A program made the position numbers and the translations under genes. The notes beneath the pieces are model-generated. The model ran no database searches. It was not told the DNA's origin and saw only the letters and a program-made list of their open reading frames with translations. From Hyphomonadaceae bacterium (GTDB lineage: Bacteria > Pseudomonadota > Alphaproteobacteria > Caulobacterales > Hyphomonadaceae): DNA of 64,000 nucleotides. Position 1 is the first letter of the stretch. Every line of letters begins with the position of its first letter. Of the stretch, positions 57,477 through 64,000 are shown piece after piece. Location: contig JALHLU010000002.1 of assembly GCA_022844345.1 (NCBI GenBank), forward strand, positions 62,001 to 126,000, given 5' to 3'.

Positions 57477-58482
57477 TTGACGCAGCCTTCAAGGCTTCGA
57501 GGGATGCCAATGCGCTGCCATCCGCCATGCTCTTGCGGGCGAGTGCCGCGCCTTCAGTGATGTCGCCAGCCAGCCCGGCCACCATGATAGCGGCGCCGGC
57601 ATTGACCGCGACGAGATCAGCGAAGGGGCCGGGAGCGCCGGCGAGGATCTGCTTCAGCGCTTCAGCATTCTCCGCAGCAGTGCCGCCGCGCAACTGATCG
57701 AGCGAGGCTTTCGGTACGCCAAGGAATTCAGGTGTAAGCTCCATGGTGCGCATGGATCCGTCCTTGAGTTCGGTGACGCGCGTTGGCCCCGACGTCGAAA
57801 TCTCGTCCATGCCGTCGAGGCCGTGAACAACAAGCGCATGCTCTGCACCGAGCGCGGCGAGGGCGCGGGCGAATGGTTCAACCCATTCGGCGCCGAAGAC
57901 ACCCAGCACCTGGCGCTTCACGCCGGCCGGATTGGCGAGCGGGCCCATCATGTTGAACACGGTGCGGATACCCAGCGCGGCGCGGACCGGCGCCACATGC
58001 CTCATCGCGGCGTGGTGAGCGGGTGCAAACATGAAGGCGAGGCCGGCGTCGCGGAAGCTCGCTGCGATCTGTTCGTCAGTCGGATTGAGATTGACGCCGA
58101 GCGCCTCCAGCACGTCGGCCGAGCCCGCCTTGCTCTTCGAGCGGTTGCCGTGTTTGGCCACCTTCGCGCCGGCGCCCGCAGCTACCAGAGCCACGGCCGT
58201 CGAGGTGTTCAGCGACGTCCAGCCCAGCCCGCCCGTGCCGCATGTGTCGATGGCGCCTTCGGGAGCCTTAACCGTTCGCGCATTCGCACGCAGCACGCGC
58301 GCGCCAGCCACGATATCGGATGCGGTCTCGCCGCGAACGCGCAGGGCCACGAGGAAAGCCGAGATCAGGACCGGATCAGCCTGGCCGCCGAGGATAGCCT
58401 CAAACGCCGCGCTCATGTCCGCAGGAGACGGACGGTCGCCTTCGGCGAGCATTGCGGCTGCGCTGCGGACGGCCTCGCTCAC
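57469..58482 (-). CDS. trpD: Anthranilate phosphoribosyltransferase
   Basis: 337 residues; second step of tryptophan synthesis. PRPP motif DTCGTGG and NTST, KHGNRS, and the late GPTRVTEL/DGSMRTMEL region. GTG start overlaps the trpG stop by four bases (GTGA). Separate from trpG, unlike the fused E. coli gene. Confidence 0.96.
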   Translation of the reverse strand: MSEAVRSAAAMLAEGDRPSPADMSAAFEAILGGQADPVLISAFLVALRVRGETASDIVAGARVLRANARTVKAPEGAIDTCGTGGLGWTSLNTSTAVALVAAGAGAKVAKHGNRSKSKAGSADVLEALGVNLNPTDEQIAASFRDAGLAFMFAPAHHAAMRHVAPVRAALGIRTVFNMMGPLANPAGVKRQVLGVFGAEWVEPFARALAALGAEHALVVHGLDGMDEISTSGPTRVTELKDGSMRTMELTPEFLGVPKASLDQLRGGTAAENAEALKQILAGAPGPFADLVAVNAGAAIMVAGLAGDITEGAALARKSMADGSALASLEALKAASNG

Positions 58483-59078
58483 TTGAGACCCGCCTTCTTC
58501 AGGAAGTTGGCGAGCATGGTCCTGCCGTGCTGCGAGCCGATGGATTCGGGGTGGAACTGTACGCCGAAGACAGGGCGCGTGGCATGACTGACAGCCATCA
58601 CTTCGCCATCAGCGGTTTCGGCGTCGACCGTCAGGACGTTCGGCATGCCGTTCCTTCGGATGGCGAGCGAGTGATAGCGCACGACGTCGACATGTTCGGG
58701 CACGCCGGCGAACAGTTCTCCGCCAAGCACCTTCACATCCCACACCTTGCCGTGGACGATTTCCTTGGCGCCTTCGACAATCCCGCCCATCGCCTGACCG
58801 ATGGCCTGATGGCCGAGACAGACGCCGAGGATCGGCATGTCGTCGGGCGCCAGCTTGATCAGGTCCATGCAGATACCCGCTTCGTCCGGCGTGCAGGGTC
58901 CAGGGGAGAGCACGACGGCGTCTGCGCCCTTGGCGAGCGCTTCCTCCACCGTGAGGGCGTCGTTGCGGACGACTTCGACTTCGACGTCCGGGCTCACGTC
59001 CTGGAGGTAGTGGACGAGGTTGTAGGTGAAGCTGTCATAGTTATCGATCAGGAGGACTTTGAAAGGGGAGCCTGGCAT
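58479..59078 (-). CDS. trpG: Anthranilate synthase component II (glutamine amidotransferase)
   Basis: 199 residues; supplies ammonia to TrpE. Class I amidotransferase triad: Cys87 (GVCLGHQ), His176 and Glu178 (FHPES). Oxyanion-type LSPGPCTPDEAG is present. ATG overlaps the trpE stop by one base. Confidence 0.97.
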   Translation of the reverse strand: MPGSPFKVLLIDNYDSFTYNLVHYLQDVSPDVEVEVVRNDALTVEEALAKGADAVVLSPGPCTPDEAGICMDLIKLAPDDMPILGVCLGHQAIGQAMGGIVEGAKEIVHGKVWDVKVLGGELFAGVPEHVDVVRYHSLAIRRNGMPNVLTVDAETADGEVMAVSHATRPVFGVQFHPESIGSQHGRTMLANFLKKAGLK

Positions 59079-60514
59079 CAGCGGTTCCCCCGATCATACC
59101 TGGCGGCTTCCTCGGCGGCGCGGAAGAGCGCGCTGGCCTTGTGAACCGTCTCCTGGAATTCGCTTTCGGGGTTGGAGTCGTAGACGACCCCGCCGCCGGC
59201 CTGCACGTGGATCTTGCCGTCCTTGAAGACGGCGGTGCGCAGGGCGATGCAGGTGTCCATGTCGCCGCCGGCGCCGAAATAGCCGACGCCGCCCGCGTAG
59301 ACGCCGCGCGCGTGGGGTTCGAGTTCGGTGATGATTTCCATGGCGCGGATCTTCGGCGCACCTGATGTTGTGCCAGCGGGAAAGCCTGCGGCGAGGGCGG
59401 AGACCATGTCCTCGCCATCCTTCAGCACGCCCTGCACGTTCGAGACGATGTGCATGACGTGGGAATAGCGCTCGATGGTGAAGCTCTCGGTGACCTTTAC
59501 GCTACCACGCGCAGCGACGCGGCCGACATCGTTGCGTCCGAGGTCGAGCAGCATCAGGTGTTCGGCGCGTTCCTTGGGATCGGCGATCAGGCGCTCCGCA
59601 TTGGCTTGGTCAGCCTCGGGCGTGGCGCCGCGCGGCAGCGTTCCCGCGATCGGGCGGACGGTGACCACGCGGTCGCGGACGCGGACGAGGATCTCCGGGC
59701 TCGAGCCGGAAATCTGGAAGCCGCCGAAGTTCACGTAGAACATGAAGGGCGAGGGGTTCAGGCGGCGCAGAGCGCGATAGAAGGCAAACGGTGAGCGCTC
59801 AAACGGAGCGGTGAAGCGCTGGCTGGGCACGACCTGGAAGATGTCGCCGGCGCGGATATAGCCCTTGGCGGTTTCGACCATCTCAAGATAGCGGGCCTTG
59901 GTGGTGTTGGAGGCGAAGTCGATTTTTTCGACCGGCGCCTCGCTCGGGCGCGAGGGCGGCATAGGCTGGTCGAGGATTTCCTCGATGGCGTCGATGCGCG
60001 CCTGCGCGGGCTTTGCGCCGCCGCGTTCGGGGGCGGCGAGGATGATCTCCTGCCTGACGCCATCGAAGATCATGACGACGCCGGGGCGCATCAGCATCGC
60101 CTCGGGCACGCCATTGGGGTCGGCCTTCGGCTCGGGCAGGCGCTCGACATAGCGGACCATGTCATAGCCGAGATAGCCGAACGCGCCGGCGGCCATGGGG
60201 GGCAGGCCGTCGAGACCATCAACCTTGCAGGCGTCGATGAAGGCGCGCAGTGATCCCATGACGTCGGTCGAGGTGGAAAGCACTTCGCGGAAATCGCTTG
60301 TGAGCGATGTTTCCGCCTTGCCGTTCCGCACGCGCCACCAGAGGTCGGGGGCGAGGCCGATGAACGAGTAGCGGCCGCGCGTTTCGCCGCCGACGACGCT
60401 TTCGAAAAGCACCAGCCCATCCGAGTTCGGATTGAGCTTCAGCATCGCCGAGACCGGCGATTCCGTGTCGTCGACCCGGCGCCTGACAAGAAGCCGGGGC
60501 AAGCCCGTCGTCAT
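59078..60514 (-). CDS. trpE: Anthranilate synthase component I
   Basis: 478-residue chorismate-using enzyme, first step of tryptophan synthesis. N-terminal LFESVVGGETRGRYSFIG region corresponds to the tryptophan feedback site; the C-terminal catalytic part has RPIAGTLPRGATP, LDLGRNDVGRV and ARGVYAGGVGYF. The ATG overlaps the ppiD stop (ATGA). No leader peptide or trp attenuator is seen before it. Confidence 0.96.
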   Translation of the reverse strand: MTTGLPRLLVRRRVDDTESPVSAMLKLNPNSDGLVLFESVVGGETRGRYSFIGLAPDLWWRVRNGKAETSLTSDFREVLSTSTDVMGSLRAFIDACKVDGLDGLPPMAAGAFGYLGYDMVRYVERLPEPKADPNGVPEAMLMRPGVVMIFDGVRQEIILAAPERGGAKPAQARIDAIEEILDQPMPPSRPSEAPVEKIDFASNTTKARYLEMVETAKGYIRAGDIFQVVPSQRFTAPFERSPFAFYRALRRLNPSPFMFYVNFGGFQISGSSPEILVRVRDRVVTVRPIAGTLPRGATPEADQANAERLIADPKERAEHLMLLDLGRNDVGRVAARGSVKVTESFTIERYSHVMHIVSNVQGVLKDGEDMVSALAAGFPAGTTSGAPKIRAMEIITELEPHARGVYAGGVGYFGAGGDMDTCIALRTAVFKDGKIHVQAGGGVVYDSNPESEFQETVHKASALFRAAEEAARYDRGNR

Positions 60515-62415
60515 TGCGCCGTATCCCGCGGCCGCATACTCTGGAAGAAGGCCTGGATCGCCTGCTCGTCGCGCTGGAACGGGACTTCCTTCTGAAGGCC
60601 GCGCTGGAACACTTCGGCAAGGTCCTGCTGCAGCGACTCGCTGATCTGACCGCCCATCTGAAGCCGCAGCATGGCCGTCGATTCCGGCGTGGCGGGCGTC
60701 ACGACATCAACGCGAGCAACCCAGGCTTCGCCCCGCGATCCGCGCACCAGGCCGACTTCGCCCGCCTTGAGTTCGAAGGAGCCCGTGACCAGGGCCGGGT
60801 CAATCTGCTGGTTGCCTTCGCGCGTCACAGTGATTGGCGGAAGCGCTTCCAGCTTGCTCGCCGCGGCCGCCTGCGGAAATGCGCCGCCGGCTTTGACAGC
60901 CGCCACCATGGCGGTGGCTGCGGCGTCCATGGCCGCGATCTGCCGCTCGGCCAGCACTGCCTGCCTCACTGTATCCTTCACCTCAGTGAAGGGCGGGGTG
61001 ATGGGCGCGACGATCTCGTCGAGGCGGAACATCGAGCGCTTGTTCTCTTCCTCAAACACCGTCGTCATCTGGCCGGGCGTCAGCGTGAACAGGTCGATCA
61101 TCGCATCGCGGTTGCCGACGAGAAGTTGCGCCGTGTCGCCGTTTGCGGTGCGGCCCTGCGCGTCTATGGCGGCAAGGTTGAAGACCGGGATGCCGAACTG
61201 GGTTCCGATGTCCTCCAGCGGCTGGCCGCCAGCGGCGTCACGGAAGGGCTCGGCCGACTCCTCGAACAGTCGCGTTGCCTCCGGCAGCGCCATGTCGCGG
61301 CGCACGCGCTCGGCAGCCTGCTCGAAGGGCGTAGGCGTGCCGGGGGTCGCTGACTTCACCATCACGCTGAAATAGGGCTCGCCCTCGGCCAGCTGGAGCG
61401 CACGTCCGTCAAGCTTGCCGGGCGCCATCTGGAACAGGAGCTGGCGATAGTCCTCTTGCTCGATCTGTTCGGGCTGCACGCTGCGTTCGACAACCTCGAT
61501 CCCGGGGGACTGGGCCAGCGCCTCTTCGATCGGAACGCCCTGCGCCGCAAGGTCAACGAAGGCCTGGACCACGTTGCGGTCAGCCGACGTGTACTCGACG
61601 ATCACGCGCGTTTCCGGTGTGGAATAATCCCGGATCCGCGCGTCGTACTCGGCGCGGACCTGTTCGTCGGTGAACGCGGCGCGGTCCATGAAGTCTTCGG
61701 GCGTATAGACAAGGGCGGACACGCGGCGGCGTTCGGGCTGGGCGAACCGGTCCTTGTTGCGGTCATACCAGGCTTGAAGTTCCGCGTCCGTTGGTTGCGC
61801 AAAGCCATCGATGGCGGCAGGCGTCGGCCGCGCAAGCGATAGCGTCCGCGTTTCGCCGAAATACTTGATGAAGGGCTCAGACAGCACTTCGGGCATGTTG
61901 ACCGCGCTGAAGGCTGCGATCTCGACATAGCGCTGGGTGAGGAAGTCCTGCAGGAAGGCCTCGAAGTCCCGGGGCGACATGCCGCGTTCCTGGGCCTCGG
62001 CGAGGAGAGACGTGCGATCGACCTTGCCGAAGGCGTTGGTGAGAACCTGGTTGCGCTCCAGATAAGGCTTCAGGGCTTCGGCGCTGGCGCGGATGCCCAA
62101 CTTGTCGGCGAAGGCCAACAGCGTGTTCTGATACTCCAGAGACAGGAACTCGCGCTCGGCCATGCCGTTGCTGGCGGCTTCCTCGAGGCTGATCACCTCG
62201 TTCTGCTCGACGAGGACCCGGCGGATGGCGCGGTCGACTTCGCGGCGGACCTCGGCCCCCTTGATTTCGCGGTCGCCGACCTTGGTGAGCGTGCCGCCCG
62301 ACAGACCGCCGCCGAACGTGTCGGGCAGGGTAACCGCAAGCGCGATGACCAGCGGGATGAAAAGCAGGACGAGCGCCCACTTCGATCTCGCAAACTTGCG
62401 CATTCCGCCGATCAT
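60511..62415 (-). CDS. ppiD: PpiD/SurA-like peptidylprolyl isomerase-type chaperone
   Basis: 634 residues; inner-membrane-anchored periplasmic folding factor. One helix at about 12-31 after MIGGMRKFARSKWALV, a SurA-N-like domain (to about 250), and a central parvulin-like region that appears degenerate: I do not see a clear parvulin active-site motif. I chose ATG 62415 with GGGAG nine bases upstream; the frame remains open about 60 codons further. Directly upstream of trpE with a four-base overlap. Confidence 0.88.
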   Translation of the reverse strand: MIGGMRKFARSKWALVLLFIPLVIALAVTLPDTFGGGLSGGTLTKVGDREIKGAEVRREVDRAIRRVLVEQNEVISLEEAASNGMAEREFLSLEYQNTLLAFADKLGIRASAEALKPYLERNQVLTNAFGKVDRTSLLAEAQERGMSPRDFEAFLQDFLTQRYVEIAAFSAVNMPEVLSEPFIKYFGETRTLSLARPTPAAIDGFAQPTDAELQAWYDRNKDRFAQPERRRVSALVYTPEDFMDRAAFTDEQVRAEYDARIRDYSTPETRVIVEYTSADRNVVQAFVDLAAQGVPIEEALAQSPGIEVVERSVQPEQIEQEDYRQLLFQMAPGKLDGRALQLAEGEPYFSVMVKSATPGTPTPFEQAAERVRRDMALPEATRLFEESAEPFRDAAGGQPLEDIGTQFGIPVFNLAAIDAQGRTANGDTAQLLVGNRDAMIDLFTLTPGQMTTVFEEENKRSMFRLDEIVAPITPPFTEVKDTVRQAVLAERQIAAMDAAATAMVAAVKAGGAFPQAAAASKLEALPPITVTREGNQQIDPALVTGSFELKAGEVGLVRGSRGEAWVARVDVVTPATPESTAMLRLQMGGQISESLQQDLAEVFQRGLQKEVPFQRDEQAIQAFFQSMRPRDTAQ

Positions 62416-62454
62416 GCGGCGTAACTCCCTGAAAAGTGGCGGCGACCGGTCTGG

Positions 62455-62483
62455 TTGTCCGCTGGAACACGGCTTGCTAGAGC
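62455..62483 (+). promoter_or_regulatory. Candidate promoter of tpiA
   Basis: TTGTCCG (62455-62461), 14 bases, then GCTAGAGC (62476-62483), which fits the -10 pattern GCTANAWC in all but one position. Start of transcription would be near 62490, giving a leader of about 120 bases. It lies in the divergent ppiD-tpiA gap. Confidence 0.45.
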
Positions 62484-62526
62484 ATTTTGCGGCGGAGGGG
62501 AAACCCGGTTCGCCGCTGGAAAATGC
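62482..62526. repeat. Long inverted repeat in the ppiD-tpiA gap
   Basis: Left arm GCATTTTGCGGCG (62482-62494); right arm CGCCGC (62511-62516), TGG, AAAATGC (62520-62526). Thirteen matched pairs with a three-base asymmetry, and an inner GGG-AAA-CCC. It overlaps the expected tpiA start point. It could be an operator or an RNA hairpin. Confidence 0.5.
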
Positions 62527-62609
62527 GACATTGCGGCAAGAGACGGCCGCCGGGCCTGCCATAGCACGCCCCGGCAAGGGTCTGATCACGCAGGACGGGG
62601 CCACAATAG

Positions 62610-63359
62610 ATGACAGCGCACAGAAAACTCGTCGCCGGCAACTGGAAGATGAATGGGCTCCAGGCGGCCCTTTCCGAGGTCCGGGCGATGGTTGAGGGCG
62701 CGGCGTCGATTCCCGGCGTCGATCTTGCGATTTGTCCTCCGGCGACGTTGGTTAATGCCGTGAAGGCTGAGCTTGGGTCCTCGGCCATCGGGCTGGGCGG
62801 GCAGGACTGCCATGCCGAAAAGTCAGGCGCGTACACTGGAGATATCAGCGCCGAGATGCTGGCGGATGCCGGGGCTGGCTACGTCATCGTTGGCCATTCC
62901 GAGCGCCGGGCGGGACATGCCGAGACCGACGCTGTCGTGGCCGCGAAGGCGTCCGCCGCCTACCGAGCCGGGCTGATCCCCATCATTTGTGTCGGCGAAA
63001 GCCTGGAACAGCGCGACCGGGGCGAGACCCTGGCCGTTATCGCCGCCCAGCTGGCCGGTTCGGTCCCGGACCAGGCGGCTGATCGCACCACGGTCATAGC
63101 CTATGAGCCGATCTGGGCGATCGGCACGGGCCGTACGCCCACCACCGCGCAGGTCGCCGAGGTCCACCAGGCCATGGTCGAGACCCTTTCCTCGCGTTTC
63201 GGAGGCGCAGCAAAGGGCATTCGCCTGCTCTATGGCGGCTCTGTTAAGCCTGAAAACGCTCACGAACTGATGCATGTCGAGGGCGTCGACGGGGCGCTGG
63301 TAGGGGGGGCCAGCCTCATGGCGGCGGATTTTCTGAGGATCGCCGCAGCCTGTGCATAG
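62610..63359 (+). CDS. tpiA: Triosephosphate isomerase
   Basis: 249-residue TIM barrel interconverting glyceraldehyde-3-phosphate and dihydroxyacetone phosphate. Active-site residues: Asn11 and Lys13 (AGNWKMNG), His96 (VGHSERR) and Glu166 ([11 protein letters not shown]). Divergent from ppiD; secG follows, the usual tpiA-secG order. Confidence 0.97.
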   Translation: MTAHRKLVAGNWKMNGLQAALSEVRAMVEGAASIPGVDLAICPPATLVNAVKAELGSSAIGLGGQDCHAEKSGAYTGDISAEMLADAGAGYVIVGHSERRAGHAETDAVVAAKASAAYRAGLIPIICVGESLEQRDRGETLAVIAAQLAGSVPDQAADRTTVIAYEPIWAIGTGRTPTTAQVAEVHQAMVETLSSRFGGAAKGIRLLYGGSVKPENAHELMHVEGVDGALVGGASLMAADFLRIAAACA

Positions 63360-63395
63360 CGGCGCTCGGGCGTCGCACCCATGTGAAAAGGAACA

Positions 63396-63420
63396 GGGAG
63401 GGGCTTGGCCGCACCCTCCC
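63396..63420 (+). terminator. Candidate weak terminator between tpiA and secG
   Basis: Stem GGGAGGG (63396-63402) / CCCTCCC (63414-63420) with an 11-base loop. No proper T-run follows on the plus strand (GACGTGCTTTG), so termination is doubtful. Confidence 0.3.
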
Positions 63421-63465
63421 GACGTGCTTTGACCCGGTCCAATTGGCCAATCAGCGTACCCATCC

Positions 63466-63981
63466 ATGCAGAACGTGCTTCTCACCATTCACATCATCGC
63501 CTGCATTGCGCTGGTGATCGCGATCATGCTCCAGAGGTCTGAGGGCGGCGCCCTCGGAATGAGCGGCGGCGGCACAGGCGGGGTCATCTCGGGCCGTGGT
63601 GCGGCTGGAATGCTCGTGAAGGTGACGATGGGGCTGGCCCTCGTGTTCTTCATCACCAGCATTTCGATGACCTATCTCAACAACCAGGCGAACTCTGGTC
63701 CGACCACGCTGGAGCGTCAGATCCAGCAGGAAGGCGCGACAAACCCGCTTGGAAATGGCGGCCTGTCCGGCGCGCCGGCGCCTGCGCCCGCCAACACGCC
63801 CGCCCCGGCGCCGGCGATCGATCCGCTGGCCCCGGCCGCCCCTCCGGCGACTTCGCCCTCGACCGCGCCGCCTATTGGCGCAGCGGCACCCGCTCCTGCG
63901 CCTGCCGCACCTTCAACCACCCCCACCCCGGACCCGGTTCCCGCCCCGGCCCCCGCCGAAAACGGTGGATCGAACAACTAG
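63466..63981 (+). CDS. secG: Preprotein translocase subunit SecG
   Basis: 171 residues. Two membrane helices (about 3-22 and 52-72) flanking the conserved LQRSEGGALGMSGGG loop, the SecG signature; it assists SecYE translocation. The C-terminal half is a long Ala/Pro-rich low-complexity tail, common in alphaproteobacterial SecG. A TTGACC occurs at 63429-63434, but no good -10 follows, so it may be co-transcribed with tpiA. The window ends 19 bases after its stop. Confidence 0.93.
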   Translation: MQNVLLTIHIIACIALVIAIMLQRSEGGALGMSGGGTGGVISGRGAAGMLVKVTMGLALVFFITSISMTYLNNQANSGPTTLERQIQQEGATNPLGNGGLSGAPAPAPANTPAPAPAIDPLAPAAPPATSPSTAPPIGAAAPAPAPAAPSTTPTPDPVPAPAPAENGGSNN

Positions 63982-64000
63982 TCGGGTTGCCTGCGGCCTG

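Noticed and set aside
1-64000. CRISPR arrays, insertion sequences, prophage, toxin-antitoxin or defence genes
   Set aside because: No spaced direct repeats, transposase, phage or known defence proteins were seen on either strand; the content is core metabolism and envelope biogenesis.

Overview
This 64 kb window is high-GC bacterial chromosome, almost wholly coding, and reads as core genome of an alphaproteobacterium. The best guess is Caulobacterales/Hyphomonadaceae (inference). Support comes from an SOS box of the GAAC-N7-GAAC type in front of lexA, housekeeping promoters resembling the Caulobacter pattern TTGACg-N10-14-GCTANAWC (seen at tRNA-Asp, lexA, the M1 peptidase and tpiA), the LpxI-type lipid A pathway, RNase J beside coaX and birA, a short ProRS, and the gene order lexA-comEC-gltX-gltA. 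I see no insertion sequence, prophage, integrase, CRISPR array or toxin-antitoxin pair.

Layout. 1-3266: metabolic genes (partial SDR oxidoreductase, 7-TM membrane protein, DUF2200 protein, CoA-transferase/racemase). 3267-3601: the only long gene-free stretch, with a strong intrinsic terminator, a possible structured RNA and a promoter. 3602-8395: exported proteins (M1 peptidase, DUF6702 protein, DUF5694 lipoprotein, orphan GspN). 8474-9530: tRNA-Asp and a 2OG-Fe(II) oxygenase gene broken by an internal deletion. 9709-24783: complete nuoA-N operon for respiratory complex I, with one extra two-TM reading frame between nuoE and nuoF. 24784-28712: birA, coaX, rnj, mce, DUF1467. 28790-36266: proS, lolC, lolD, dnaE and a SMI1/KNR4-type gene. 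36410-50866: rpsB-tsf-pyrH-frr-uppS-cdsA-dxr-rseP-bamA-skp-lpxD-lpxA-lpxI-lpxB, linking translation, isoprenoid, phospholipid, outer-membrane protein and lipid A synthesis. 50941-53740 (minus): gltX-gltA. 53762-55897: comEC. 55905-62415 (minus): ppiD-trpE-trpG-trpD-trpC-lexA. 62610-63981: tpiA, secG.

Co-transcription is tight: many gene pairs overlap by 1-8 bases (ATGA, GTGA, TTGA or TAATG junctions), so translational coupling is likely across nuo, the frr-dxr stretch, lpxA-lpxI-lpxB and ppiD-trpE-G-D-C.

Most unusual features: NuoH carries two canonical EF-hand calcium loops fused after its last membrane helix; NuoL carries a His/Asp-rich segment and a long Ala/His-rich loop; the nuo operon has an extra small membrane-protein frame; the 2OG-Fe(II) oxygenase pseudogene has a junction that looks like a microhomology deletion; and fabZ is absent from its usual place between lpxD and lpxA. 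I did not find a clearly new multi-gene system. The NuoH EF-hand fusion is the strongest candidate for undescribed biology.
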